Shown one piece after another: positions 1 through 8,182 of a DNA stretch of 64,000 nucleotides; the stretch's first letter is position 1, and each line of letters starts with the position of its first letter. The notes beneath the pieces were generated by a model. That model did no database searches and was not told the DNA's origin. It worked only from the letters and a program-made list of their open reading frames with translations. Source of the DNA: Cryobacterium sp. BB307 (GTDB taxonomy: Bacteria; Actinomycetota; Actinomycetes; Actinomycetales; Microbacteriaceae); assembly GCF_012274275.1 (NCBI RefSeq), contig NZ_JAANZA010000003.1, positions 358,472 to 422,471 of the forward strand, in the 5' to 3' direction. The translations under genes and the position numbers were made by a program.

Positions 1-511
1 CCACCGCCAACTCGGCCCGGTACTCCTCGGCAGCGAGACCGACCGACGCGGCCTTGACCCGCAGCGGCAGGTCCTTCGAGACCACCGTGACATCGAACCC
101 GTCGTTTGCCAGATTGAGCGCGACCGCCAGGATGCGCGAGTCGTTGTCGCCGAGCTTCAGCCCCGACGGCAGCGCATCCATGCTCGTGTGATTCAGTTCG
201 ACCCGCAGTGACCCGCCCTCCCCCACGGTGATCGGGAAGTCGAGTCGTTCGTGGGCAACCCGAAGGTCATCGAGGATGCGGAGTGCCTGGCGCGCGAAGT
301 ATCCGATCTCCGGATCGTGTCGCTTGCCCTCGAGTTCCGAGATGACGACGACGGGCAGAACGACCGAATGCTCCGCGAAGCGGAAGATGGCGCGCGGATC
401 GGAGAGCAGCACCGACGTGTCGAGCACATACGTCTTCTCAGCCTGCGGCGTTGTCACCCCCGTCGCCTTGGTCGTGCCGGACAACTTCTTGGGGGTGTTG
501 CTCGAGGCCAA
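1..511 (-). CDS. PIN domain-PhoH family ATPase (5' part only)
   Basis: The first ~170 residues of a protein that runs off the left edge. They form a PIN nuclease domain: DTSVLL near residue 30, then [17 protein letters not shown] and VSKDLPLR, which supply the acidic metal-binding residues. This N-terminus is characteristic of YlaK/PhoH2-type proteins, in which a PIN RNase domain precedes a PhoH ATPase; family members unwind and cut RNA. The PhoH half would lie outside the window. I chose the TTG at 511 because GGAG sits 6 bases upstream; an in-frame GTG at 538 is the alternative and adds nine residues. Confidence 0.85.
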   Translation of the reverse strand, partial: MASSNTPKKLSGTTKATGVTTPQAEKTYVLDTSVLLSDPRAIFRFAEHSVVLPVVVISELEGKRHDPEIGYFARQALRILDDLRVAHERLDFPITVGEGGSLRVELNHTSMDALPSGLKLGDNDSRILAVALNLANDGFDVTVVSKDLPLRVKAASVGLAAEEYRAELAV

Positions 512-679
512 TTGCGACTCCGTTCCCGAGCGCTGCACGCTCGGAACTCATCCAACGGCCACTAGCATCGACAAGCGAACTTATGTGGCCGCTTCGACCA
601 GGTGCCCTACCTGATGTCACTGACGCTACGGTGCCGAGCGTTCTGGGCGTCCAGCGACACGCCCGACGAAACCTTCTGT

Positions 680-1813
680 TCAGATCGTGGTCGACGTCGC
701 GAATGCGGCGAGCGCCATCCGGAGCATTCCGAGCGTCTCATCGCTCGTGCTGACGTGGGCACTGAGGCGAACGTGACCGTCGCGGACGGTTGCGCTGAGG
801 CCCTGGTTGAAGAGCGCCGCGGCAAGCGCCGTCAGCTGGTCGGGAGCGGGCTCGAGCACCACGATTCCCGCCCGTTCGCGCCTGTCACGGGGCGACGACA
901 CCGGAATGGCGAACTCGTCGGCCACCTCGATCACCCGATCGACCCGCTCAGCGATGCGCTCGTTGACCGTATCGACGCCGACCGCTGCGATCGATTCCAG
1001 CGCGGACGCGAACCGCGCTTGGGCTACCGGGCTGCCGCGGGTCACCTGGAACGCGTCGATACCGGATGGCGGTGCCGGGATATCCGGTCCATCCGGGAAC
1101 TCCTCGCCGACGACGAACCCGGAGAAGACCGGGGTGAGCCGCTCGAGCGCCCGGTCGCTCATCGCCAGAAAGCCGTTGCCCCAGCCGGCGCGCACCCACT
1201 TCTGGCCGCCCGACGCGATGACGTCGGCCACTTCGTACGGCGCGTCCACGACGCCGAAACCCTGCACGGCATCCACGATGAGGAGCCGGTCGCCGATGAC
1301 CTGGCGGATGCCCTCGAGGTCGGCGAGGTAGCCGGTGCGGTAGTCGACCAGGCTCACGGCGACCGCGACAGTCTTCGGGGTGAGTTGCTCCTTCACGATG
1401 CCAGCGGTGACCCGGCCGGCGTTCACGTCGTCATCCCATTCGATGAACTGCGGCACCACGACGCCGAGGGCCTCGGATGCGCGGACGGCTGCGAACGTCA
1501 GGCTCGGGAACTCGCGGCCGGAGAGCAGCACTCCGCCGGTGAGTCCGAACATCGCATGCATGAGGCCCGTGCTGGTGTTGGGCTGGAAGGTCACCTGCTC
1601 GGCGGGGAACCCGGTGAGGGTCGCGACGGCCTCCCGCACGCGAGCGTCCTCATCGAGGAAGCGCTCGATCGAGCCGAAGCGCGCCCGGCGCAGCAGCTCG
1701 ACGTGCGCCTGCTCCTCCTCGGCGGCGGCGCGTCCCATCGGCCCGACTCGGGCGAAGTCGAGGTAGCCGGGCTCCTCCTCGAACTGATCGGCGTATTCGT
1801 CAATCGTGGTCAT
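680..1813 (-). CDS. Class V-fold PLP-dependent aminotransferase-like enzyme
   Basis: A 377-residue fold-type I PLP enzyme of the aminotransferase class V / cysteine desulfurase superfamily. The Schiff-base lysine is Lys206 in SGGQKW, and the PLP-pyridine aspartate is about Asp182 in IVDAVQGFG. No cysteine-bearing desulfurase loop is evident, so an aminotransferase, lyase or epimerase role on a small amino compound is likelier than sulfur mobilisation; the substrate is unknown. The ATG is preceded by AAGGAG at 7 bases. It lies 15 bases after uppS on the same strand and is probably co-transcribed with it. Confidence 0.8.
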   Translation of the reverse strand: MTTIDEYADQFEEEPGYLDFARVGPMGRAAAEEEQAHVELLRRARFGSIERFLDEDARVREAVATLTGFPAEQVTFQPNTSTGLMHAMFGLTGGVLLSGREFPSLTFAAVRASEALGVVVPQFIEWDDDVNAGRVTAGIVKEQLTPKTVAVAVSLVDYRTGYLADLEGIRQVIGDRLLIVDAVQGFGVVDAPYEVADVIASGGQKWVRAGWGNGFLAMSDRALERLTPVFSGFVVGEEFPDGPDIPAPPSGIDAFQVTRGSPVAQARFASALESIAAVGVDTVNERIAERVDRVIEVADEFAIPVSSPRDRRERAGIVVLEPAPDQLTALAAALFNQGLSATVRDGHVRLSAHVSTSDETLGMLRMALAAFATSTTI

Positions 1814-1828
1814 GGTCGTCTCCTTCGA

Positions 1829-2614
1829 CTACTGGCCGAAGCGGCGGTGCCTGGTTGCGAAATCGCGTAGCGCGCGAAGGAAGTCGACCTCGCGCAGGTC
1901 GGGGCCGAGTGCCTCGACGAAGTAGAACTCGCTGTGTGCGCTCTGCCACAGCATGAAGTCGCTGATGCGCTGCTCACCCGACGTGCGGATGACGAGATCC
2001 GGATCGGGCTGCCCCCCGGTGTAGAGGTGCTCTCCGATGAGCTCGGGGGTGAGGATCTCCGCGAGCGAGTCGAGGGTGCCGCCCTCCGTCGCCTGCTTGC
2101 GCACGATGCTGCGCATGGCATCGGCGATCTCGCGTCGCCCACCGTATGCCACGGCGAGGTTGATGTGCAGCCCGTTCTTGTTCGCGGTGCGCTCCTCGGC
2201 GCCCTTCAACGCGGCGACCAGCGCGGGCGGCAACCCTTCGGTGGAGCCGACATGCTGCACCCGCCAGTCCCGGTAGTGCGACAGGTCGTCGGCGAGGTCC
2301 GCGATGATCTCGAACAGGTCGTCGAGTTCGTCGCTCGTGCGGCCCTGCAGGTTGTCGGTGGACAGCAGGTAGAGCGTCGCGACCTGGATGCCCAGGTCGT
2401 CGCACCAGACGAGGAACTCGCGGAACTTGGCCGCGCCGGCACGGTGACCGTGACCGGCGGTTTCCAGTGCCCGCTGCCTGGCCCAACGACGATTGCCGTC
2501 CAGGATCATCGCGACGTGTTTCGGCAACTGCTGGCCAGCGAGCCAGCGCCGGATCCGTCGCTGATAGAGCCCATAGAGGAATCCGGGCCCCCACTGCGCT
2601 TCCCGCTTTCGCAC
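1829..2614 (-). CDS. uppS: Z-isoprenyl diphosphate synthase (undecaprenyl/decaprenyl type)
   Basis: A cis-prenyltransferase that elongates an allylic diphosphate with isopentenyl diphosphate to the polyprenyl carrier lipid used in cell-wall synthesis. The catalytic HVAMILDGNRRWA block (Asp39), a TDNLQGR-like segment and the C-terminal RTSGEQRISDF...EFYF signature are all present. At 261 residues it has normal family length. Product chain length (C50 or C55; mycobacteria use decaprenyl) cannot be read from sequence. It starts at GTG 2614 with a TAGCGT -10 box six bases upstream and no Shine-Dalgarno, so the mRNA is probably leaderless. Confidence 0.95.
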   Translation of the reverse strand: MRKREAQWGPGFLYGLYQRRIRRWLAGQQLPKHVAMILDGNRRWARQRALETAGHGHRAGAAKFREFLVWCDDLGIQVATLYLLSTDNLQGRTSDELDDLFEIIADLADDLSHYRDWRVQHVGSTEGLPPALVAALKGAEERTANKNGLHINLAVAYGGRREIADAMRSIVRKQATEGGTLDSLAEILTPELIGEHLYTGGQPDPDLVIRTSGEQRISDFMLWQSAHSEFYFVEALGPDLREVDFLRALRDFATRHRRFGQ

Positions 2615-2620
2615 GTGCCT

Positions 2621-2626
2621 ACGCTA
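2621..2626 (-). promoter_or_regulatory. Candidate -10 box (TAGCGT) for leaderless uppS mRNA
   Basis: TAGCGT ends exactly six bases before GTG 2614. The position fits transcription starting at or next to the start codon; no Shine-Dalgarno intervenes. Confidence 0.5.
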
Positions 2627-2656
2627 GTGCACCAATTGCCGCTAGTGACTCTCAGC

Positions 2657-2683
2657 TTGACGTTATCTCTCGCGCAATAGTCT
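2657..2683 (+). promoter_or_regulatory. Promoter of trhA-like gene: TTGACG-N15-TAGTCT
   Basis: TTGACG (2657-2662) and TAGTCT (2678-2683) are separated by 15 bases. The -10 box ends six bases before ATG 2690, and there is no Shine-Dalgarno, so translation probably starts at the transcript 5' end. Confidence 0.5.
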
Positions 2684-2689
2684 TTGGCA

Positions 2690-3424
2690 ATGACCGCCGA
2701 TTCACGCCACCAGGGCACCCAGAACGATCCGGGCGAGGACCTGCCCAACGTTCCGCTGCTTGACGACGCTCGTGATCACCCGGTGGAGATCAAGCCGACC
2801 TGGCGCGGGTGGATCCACGCGGCAACCTTCCCGCTGACCATCGTGCTCGGCGTCATCCTGATCGGCATGGCCGACGGTACGGCAGCCAGATGGAGCTCGG
2901 CGGTGTTCGTGTTCTCCTCGATGCTGCTCTTCGGCGTCTCTGCGCTGTACCACCGCCTGAACTGGGGCGAGCGGGCGAAGCGTATGCTGAAGCGCTTCGA
3001 TCACGCCAACATCTTCATCCTCATCGCCGGCTCGTATACGCCCATCAGCGTGCTCGCACTGCCGGAAGAGAAGGCGATGCTGCTGCTCAGCCTCGTCTGG
3101 ACAGGCGCGCTGCTCGGCATCGTGTTCCGTGTGTTCTGGATCGGCGCCCCGCGCTGGCTCTACGTGCTGCTGTACCTGCTGCTCGGCTGGGCTGCGGTGA
3201 TGTTCATCGCCGATTTCTTCGCCGCCAACTGGGTGATGATGACGCTCATCATCATTGGTGGCATCTGCTATTCAGCCGGCGCGGTCGTCTACGGGATGAA
3301 GAAGCCCAACCCGTTCCCGGGTAAGTTCGGCTTCCACGAGATCTTCCACACGCTGACCCTGCTGGCGTTCCTCTGCCACTGGACCGGCATTTTCCTGGTG
3401 GCGGTCAACCCGCCCGTGGTGTGA
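2690..3424 (+). CDS. Hemolysin III / TrhA family membrane protein
   Basis: A 244-residue integral membrane protein of the hemolysin III (YqfA/TrhA, PAQR-related) family with about seven hydrophobic helices. Family hallmarks are SALYHR after helix 2 and HEIFHTLTLL near the C-terminus; these histidines with an acidic residue form a putative metal site. Bacterial members have been linked to membrane-energetics or lipid homeostasis, but no activity is assured. An upstream TTG at 2684 is in frame, but the promoter spacing favours ATG 2690. Its last 20 bases overlap the convergent small membrane protein gene. Confidence 0.88.
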   Translation: MTADSRHQGTQNDPGEDLPNVPLLDDARDHPVEIKPTWRGWIHAATFPLTIVLGVILIGMADGTAARWSSAVFVFSSMLLFGVSALYHRLNWGERAKRMLKRFDHANIFILIAGSYTPISVLALPEEKAMLLLSLVWTGALLGIVFRVFWIGAPRWLYVLLYLLLGWAAVMFIADFFAANWVMMTLIIIGGICYSAGAVVYGMKKPNPFPGKFGFHEIFHTLTLLAFLCHWTGIFLVAVNPPVV

Positions 3425-3701
3425 CGTCGGGGTCCACCGGCTCATCGGGCGCTCCGCCGTCGGGGCCGCCGTCCGGGTGCTCCCCCGTCTCGGCGGCGAG
3501 CCGCTCGGCCTCGAGTTTCTCCTTGACCTCGCCCCGATAGCGGGTCCGGCGCATCCGGCGTGTCATGTCCAGGATGAGCAGGACGGTCGCGGCCGCGACA
3601 AGGAAGGTGATGGCGAAGCCGATCCAGGTCGGTGTCACATCGTTCGGGTCGAATTCCTCGGATGCGAGGAGGACGAGCCCTAGCTGCTGGATGACGGTCA
3701 T
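3405..3701 (-). CDS. Small single-pass membrane protein, unknown function
   Basis: A 98-residue protein with one transmembrane helix (about residues 26-45), then a basic RRMRRTRYR stretch and an acidic, Gly/Pro-rich cytoplasmic tail that looks disordered. I do not recognise a named family. It begins within the last bases of mca (overlap 3698-3701) and so should be translated with it; the link to mycothiol metabolism is positional only. Its 3' end overlaps the end of the convergent trhA-like gene by 20 bases. Confidence 0.75.
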   Translation of the reverse strand: MTVIQQLGLVLLASEEFDPNDVTPTWIGFAITFLVAAATVLLILDMTRRMRRTRYRGEVKEKLEAERLAAETGEHPDGGPDGGAPDEPVDPDVTPRAG

Positions 3702-4612
3702 GGGTGCTCCGAGTTCAGTGGGATGCCGGCAAAGAAGTCGTCTTCGGGGAGGTCGGAGAGCACGAGACTGCGCACCAACTGGAAGTCCTCGTACGGCCAG
3801 GCGTCCGCCTGCACGTCGTTGGGCCAGAAGAAGAAGGTGCTGTCCGGCGCCACCTGGCTCGCGTGCGCGCGCAGTGCCTGGTCGCGGCGCTCGAAGTAGT
3901 CTCCGCAGTGGATGTGGGTCGTCGCCAGGTCAGGTCGATCTCCGACCCGCTCGAGGTAGCCCTTCAGCTCCTCCACCTTGGGCGATTCCGGGTCGCGTCG
4001 CTCGATTTCGGCGAGGATGGCGCGGAAGCGTGAGGCGTTGAAGATGCGGTCGTAGTACAGCTTCGAGACCTGCCACGGTTCGCCGGCATCCGGGTACTGC
4101 GCCGGGTCGGCGGCGGCTTCGAGCGCGAAGACACCCACCTGGTGGGTGCGGATGTGGTCCGGATGCGGGTATCCGCCGTTCTCGTCGTAGGTGACCAGAA
4201 CCTGCGGCCGGAACTCACGGATGATGCGCACCAGCGGCTCGGCGGAGATCTCGATCGGGATGGACGCGAAACTGTCCGGGCGGATGATGCCGTCCTCGGG
4301 CATTCCGGAGTCGGTGTAGCCGAGCCAGCGATGATCGAAGCCGACAACGTCCCTGGCGCGCTGCAGTTCGTGCCGGCGCAGGCCAGCCATGTCGCGCTGC
4401 GCCATCCGGAAATCGGACGGGTGGGAGTGTTCGAGCCCGGCGTTGAGGATGTCGCCGGCCTCGCCGCCGGTGGCGCTCACCACCAGCACATGCACACCGT
4501 CGTCGGTCAGCCGCGAGTACGTGGCCGCGCCCTTGCTGGACTCGTCATCCGGGTGGGCATGGAAGGCAAGCAAGCGACGGTCGGCCGGTCGGCCGGTCTC
4601 GCTGGGTGTCAC
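3698..4612 (-). CDS. mca: Mycothiol S-conjugate amidase
   Basis: A 304-residue zinc amidase of the LmbE/PIG-L family. Mca cleaves S-conjugates of mycothiol to release mercapturic acids for export, detoxifying electrophiles. The zinc site is AHPDDE (His20, Asp23) plus a histidine in the HPDHIRTH segment. The SATGGEAGDILN and GYTDSGMPED stretches match Mca rather than the deacetylase MshB, although the two are close. GTG start with AGGAG four bases upstream. The neighbours DUF4307 and greA are the usual actinobacterial context. It implies a mycothiol-producing organism. Confidence 0.92.
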   Translation of the reverse strand: MTPSETGRPADRRLLAFHAHPDDESSKGAATYSRLTDDGVHVLVVSATGGEAGDILNAGLEHSHPSDFRMAQRDMAGLRRHELQRARDVVGFDHRWLGYTDSGMPEDGIIRPDSFASIPIEISAEPLVRIIREFRPQVLVTYDENGGYPHPDHIRTHQVGVFALEAAADPAQYPDAGEPWQVSKLYYDRIFNASRFRAILAEIERRDPESPKVEELKGYLERVGDRPDLATTHIHCGDYFERRDQALRAHASQVAPDSTFFFWPNDVQADAWPYEDFQLVRSLVLSDLPEDDFFAGIPLNSEHP

Positions 4613-4701
4613 GCCGCTCCTTACAAATACGCCTAGCCTTGAAGGGTCCGGATCCGCACCGGCATCCGGGACAGTTCAACCCTAATCGGCATGGGAGACA
4701 T

Positions 4702-5100
4702 GTGACCGACACCACGATCGAGGAGCGCTACGGGCGCACACCGGGGCGCGCTCGACGCGAGCGCCTCATCCTCATCGTCGCCGGGGTCTTCTTCGGCCTG
4801 GTCGTCGGCGCGTGGGTCATCTGGGCGGGACTCGACAGCGTCTCCGGCGGGCTGGACACACGCGATCTCGGGCACAAGGTGAACGACGAGTTCAGCGTGG
4901 ACGTGCAGTACGAGGTGACGGTGCCGCAGGGAACCGAGGTCAGCTGCGCGCTGCAGGCGCAGAACGACAAGCACGCGATCGTCGGCTGGAAGATCGTCGA
5001 GCTGCCGGCATCCGACTCCTACACACGCCGCTTCACCGAGGAGGTTCGCACGAGCGAGCTGGCTGTCACAGGCTTGATCTACCGTTGCTGGCTAACATAA
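4702..5100 (+). CDS. DUF4307 membrane-anchored protein
   Basis: A 132-residue protein with an N-terminal cytoplasmic basic segment, one transmembrane helix (about residues 24-46) and an extracytoplasmic domain carrying two cysteines (SCAL and YRCWLT) that could pair. It matches the actinobacterial DUF4307 family found beside mca; function unknown. GTG 4702 is preceded by GGGAG at about five bases. Upstream in-frame sequence is not needed and would overlap mca. A promoter-like TTGATC-N18-TAAGAT for the following greA lies over its last codons. Confidence 0.85.
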   Translation: MTDTTIEERYGRTPGRARRERLILIVAGVFFGLVVGAWVIWAGLDSVSGGLDTRDLGHKVNDEFSVDVQYEVTVPQGTEVSCALQAQNDKHAIVGWKIVELPASDSYTRRFTEEVRTSELAVTGLIYRCWLT

Positions 5101-5103
5101 GAT
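5074..5103 (+). promoter_or_regulatory. Candidate greA promoter TTGATC-N18-TAAGAT
   Basis: TTGATC (5074-5079) and TAAGAT (5098-5103) are 18 bases apart and overlap the end of the DUF4307 gene. Transcription would start near 5110, giving a leader of about 70 bases that contains the hairpin at 5120-5143. Confidence 0.4.
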
Positions 5104-5119
5104 AGTCCGAATCGCTAGA

Positions 5120-5151
5120 GAGACCGGTCGTGTGGCCGGTCTCATTTCTTT
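5120..5151 (+). terminator. Hairpin plus U-rich tail between DUF4307 and greA
   Basis: GAGACCGG and CCGGTCTC (8-bp perfect stem, 8-base loop) are followed by ATTTCTTT. This is the only clear U-tract terminator I see in the window. It can end DUF4307 transcripts, or act as an attenuator if the upstream promoter drives greA. Confidence 0.65.
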
Positions 5152-5180
5152 GACAGCGACGAAAGCACGAGGAGAGCACT

Positions 5181-5666
5181 ATGGCTGACGACACTGCCGT
5201 CACCTGGCTGACCCAGGAGGCGTACGACCGTCTCACCAACGAACTTGAGTACCTGAGCGGCAAGGGCCGCGACGACATCGCGAAGCGTATCGAGGCAGCG
5301 CGCGACGAGGGCGACCTGAAGGAGAACGGCGGCTACCACGCCGCCAAGGAAGAGCAGGGCAAGATCGAGGCCCGCATCCGCCAACTGACGGTGCTCCTGC
5401 GCACCGCCAGCGTCGGCACACCCCCGGATGACGGTGTCGTCGAGCCGGGCATGATCATCACCGCGAAGATCGCCGGCGACGATTCCACGTTCCTGATCGG
5501 CAATCGAGAGATCGCCGGAGACTCCGACCTCGACGTCTACAGCGAGCAGAGCCCGCTTGGTGCCGCCATCATCGGCCACAAGCAGGGCGAGACTGTCACC
5601 TACACCGCGCCGAACGGCCGGGAGATCACGGTCGAGCTGCTCACGGTGAAGACCTACTCCTTCTGA
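5181..5666 (+). CDS. greA: Transcription elongation factor GreA
   Basis: A 161-residue GreA: an N-terminal coiled coil (about residues 10-80) that enters the RNA polymerase secondary channel and stimulates cleavage of backtracked RNA, and a C-terminal FKBP-like domain ending in GREITVELLTVKTYSF. The coiled-coil tip has the acidic residues needed (EARDEGDLKENGGYH). ATG with AGGAG six bases upstream. It may be controlled by the hairpin in its leader. It converges on ilvA, whose stop lies 17 bases away. Confidence 0.97.
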   Translation: MADDTAVTWLTQEAYDRLTNELEYLSGKGRDDIAKRIEAARDEGDLKENGGYHAAKEEQGKIEARIRQLTVLLRTASVGTPPDDGVVEPGMIITAKIAGDDSTFLIGNREIAGDSDLDVYSEQSPLGAAIIGHKQGETVTYTAPNGREITVELLTVKTYSF

Positions 5667-5682
5667 ACCGCATCGAGTCGAG

Positions 5683-6915
5683 TCAGAAGTCGACGCGCGG
5701 GTCGTAACCGGCCGACCGCAGCTTGTCCAACACCTGCTGGACATGCTCGGGGCCGCGGGTCTCGAGGCTGACCTCGAGTTCGACGTCGTTCAGCAGCGCG
5801 CCCTTGCCGTGCCGGGTGTGCATGACCTCGACGACGTTGGCGCTGACATCCGAGATCAACTCCGCGACGCGCGCGAGCTGGCCTGGTCGATCCGGCAGCA
5901 TGATGCGCAGCTTGAGGTAGCGATCGGATGCGGCGAGACCCTGTGAGATGACGCGCTCCATCACGAGCGGGTCGATGTTGCCGCCGGACAGCAGCGCCAC
6001 GGTTGTGCCGAGGTTCTTCACCGCCCCGGTGAGGATGGCCGCGACGGCGACAGCGCCGGCCGGCTCCACTACGAGCTTGGCGCGCTCGATCAGCACGAGC
6101 AACGCCCGGGCGGTGTCATCGTCGCTGACGGTGACGACCTCGTCGACCAGGGAACGCACGAGCTCGAAGTTCAGCTTGCCGGGCTTGCTGACCGCGATGC
6201 CGTCGGCGATGGTCGGCGCGATCGGCACCTCGAGCGGCTTACCCTCCGCCAGCGATGGCGGATAGGCCGCGGCGTTCTGCGCCTGCACGCCGATCACGCG
6301 GATCGCCCGCCCCTGAGCCCGGGCCCGCTCCTTCATCGCGACCGCGATGCCGGAGATCACCCCGCCACCGCCGATCGGGACGATCACCGAGTCGAGGTTC
6401 GGCACCTGGTCGAGCATCTCGAGGCCGAGAGTGCCCTGCCCGACGATGACGTCCTCATGGTCGAAGGGGTGGATCAGCACCGCACCGGTGCTCTGGGCGA
6501 ATTCGGCGGCGGCGCGCAACGGCTCGTCGACGGTGTGCCCGCGAAGGATGACCTCCGCCCCGTACCCGCGCGTCGCCTGAAGCTTCGGCAGGGCAACGCC
6601 GACCGGCATGAAGATCGTCGCGCGGATGCCCAGCTCGCGAGCGGCGAACGCGACGCCCTGCGCGTGGTTCCCGGCGGATGCTGCCACCACGCCTCGCGCG
6701 CGTTCCTCTTCCGTCAGCCGGGACAGCCGATAGTAGGCGCCGCGGATCTTGTACGAACCGGTGCGCTGCAGGTTCTCGCACTTGAGGTACACGGGCGAAC
6801 CGAGCACCTCGGCCAGGTAGTGGGAACTCTCCATCGGCGTGACCTGCGCCACGCTCGACACGATTTCGCGCGCCTCCTCGATCCGGATGAGAGAAGGCGC
6901 GTTGTCAGTGATCAC
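5683..6915 (-). CDS. ilvA: Threonine ammonia-lyase (threonine dehydratase)
   Basis: A 410-residue fold-type II PLP enzyme that deaminates threonine to 2-oxobutyrate, the first step of isoleucine synthesis. The PLP lysine is Lys56 in GSYKIRG; the phosphate-binding glycine loop is PIGGGGVISG. Residues from about 335 form one ACT domain (LPDRPGQLARV...), the layout of the shorter IlvA/TdcB-like actinobacterial enzymes with a single regulatory domain. It starts at GTG 6915, sharing GTGA with the stop of the upstream transporter gene, so the two are translationally coupled. Confidence 0.92.
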   Translation of the reverse strand: MITDNAPSLIRIEEAREIVSSVAQVTPMESSHYLAEVLGSPVYLKCENLQRTGSYKIRGAYYRLSRLTEEERARGVVAASAGNHAQGVAFAARELGIRATIFMPVGVALPKLQATRGYGAEVILRGHTVDEPLRAAAEFAQSTGAVLIHPFDHEDVIVGQGTLGLEMLDQVPNLDSVIVPIGGGGVISGIAVAMKERARAQGRAIRVIGVQAQNAAAYPPSLAEGKPLEVPIAPTIADGIAVSKPGKLNFELVRSLVDEVVTVSDDDTARALLVLIERAKLVVEPAGAVAVAAILTGAVKNLGTTVALLSGGNIDPLVMERVISQGLAASDRYLKLRIMLPDRPGQLARVAELISDVSANVVEVMHTRHGKGALLNDVELEVSLETRGPEHVQQVLDKLRSAGYDPRVDF

Positions 6916-8057
6916 CGTGGGATGTCCTCGAGTTGTGGGTTGTTGTCTGTTCGCCATCGGCCGCTCGCGACGTACAGGATCATCGCGTTGGCGGTCGCCA
7001 CGATCGGCACCGCGAACAGCGCGCCGGGGATGCCCGCGACGTAGCTGCCGGCGGCGACCGCCAGGACCACTCCGAGCGGATGCACCTTCACCGCGTTGCC
7101 CATGATCAGCGGCTGCAGCACATGGCTTTCGAGTTGCTGCACGGCTATCACGATCGCGAGCATGATGAGCGCGATCACGATGTCCTTGTAGACCAGCGCG
7201 ATGAACACCGCGAGCGCACCCGTGACGACCGCACCGACGATCGGGATGAAGGAGCCGAGGAACACCGCGATCGCGATGGGCACCGCGAGTGGCAGGCCAA
7301 GGAAGAATGCCCCGAGCCCGATGCCGATGGCGTCGATCGCGGCGACGAAGATCTGCACCCGCGCGAAGTTGCTCAGGGTGACCCACCCGACCGCACCTGC
7401 CCCGTCGACCGCCAGGCGCGCCCGGCGCGGGAACAGCCGGACGACCCAGTGCCAGATGTTGCGGCCGTCGATCAGGATCAGCAGCGACGCGAACAGGGTG
7501 ATCAGGAGACCGGCAACCAGGTGTCCAGCGGTGGAACCGACCGAGAGCACGCCGCTGACCCAGACGCTCGCATCTCGCTGGATCGTATCGACGAAGCCCT
7601 CGCCGAACTCCGAGAGTTGCTCCTCGGTGATGTGCAACGGCGACTCGAGCAGGACGTCCTTGAGCCGCTCCCATGCGACGAGGGACTGCGCCTGAAGATC
7701 CGGCCAGCCGGCTCGGATCTGGGTGACGATGAGGAAAATGAGCGCGGTGATGACGCCGACGGCGGTAAGCGCGGCCGTCATCACCGCAAGCCATTTCGGC
7801 CATCCCTGCCGTTGCAGCCACCCGGCGAACGGCACGAGCAGCGAGGAGACCAGCACCGCGATCATCAGCGGCACGACGATCACACGCAGCTGGATCACGA
7901 GGAAGACCAGCAGCGCGGCCACTCCGGCCATGAGCAGAATGCGCCATGACCATGCGCCCGCGATCTGCACGCCGACAGGGACGGCGTCTTCCACGATCCG
8001 GCGCCGTGACAGCGGCACCTGCGGCCGTGCCGGACGGGATCGTTTGCCGAAAATCAC
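6912..8057 (-). CDS. AI-2E family (YdiK/PerM-like) membrane transporter
   Basis: A 381-residue polytopic membrane protein with about eight helices and the long central hydrophilic segment typical of the AI-2E (PF01594) family. The name comes from TqsA; members include Na+/H+ antiporters and permeases of unknown substrate, so quorum-signal export should not be assumed. Downstream ilvA overlaps by four bases. It starts at GTG 8057 with TAGACT six bases upstream and no Shine-Dalgarno. Confidence 0.85.
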   Translation of the reverse strand: MIFGKRSRPARPQVPLSRRRIVEDAVPVGVQIAGAWSWRILLMAGVAALLVFLVIQLRVIVVPLMIAVLVSSLLVPFAGWLQRQGWPKWLAVMTAALTAVGVITALIFLIVTQIRAGWPDLQAQSLVAWERLKDVLLESPLHITEEQLSEFGEGFVDTIQRDASVWVSGVLSVGSTAGHLVAGLLITLFASLLILIDGRNIWHWVVRLFPRRARLAVDGAGAVGWVTLSNFARVQIFVAAIDAIGIGLGAFFLGLPLAVPIAIAVFLGSFIPIVGAVVTGALAVFIALVYKDIVIALIMLAIVIAVQQLESHVLQPLIMGNAVKVHPLGVVLAVAAGSYVAGIPGALFAVPIVATANAMILYVASGRWRTDNNPQLEDIPR

Positions 8058-8063
8058 CGTCTC

Positions 8064-8069
8064 AGTCTA
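8064..8069 (-). promoter_or_regulatory. Candidate -10 box (TAGACT), leaderless AI-2E/ilvA transcript
   Basis: TAGACT ends six bases before GTG 8057; no Shine-Dalgarno is present. No convincing -35 is visible. Confidence 0.45.
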
Positions 8070-8097
8070 AATGGGACGATTCCGCCTCCGACGCTAT

Positions 8098-8113
8098 ATT
8101 CCGGTAACGGAAT
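8098..8113. promoter_or_regulatory. Inverted repeat ATTCCG-GTAA-CGGAAT in a divergent promoter region
   Basis: Six-base perfect arms around GTAA, lying between the divergent AI-2E and YcaQ-like genes and upstream of both -10 boxes. It could be an operator; no regulator gene is adjacent. Confidence 0.3.
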
Positions 8114-8169
8114 GCAGACCGGCCTTGTGCGCCGCCAGACTCTGTTGCGGCAGCGTCGGAGGCTCCGAC

Positions 8170-8175
8170 TAGGGT
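8170..8175 (+). promoter_or_regulatory. Candidate -10 box (TAGGGT) for the YcaQ-like gene
   Basis: TAGGGT ends seven bases before GTG 8183 (or ten before GTG 8186). TTGCGG at 8145-8150 could be a weak -35. Confidence 0.4.
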
Positions 8176-8182
8176 CGATTCT

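Noticed and set aside
602..1870. 422-codon plus-strand open frame over the class V PLP enzyme gene
   Set aside because: Shadow of a gene with clear motifs on the minus strand; the translation has no recognisable family.
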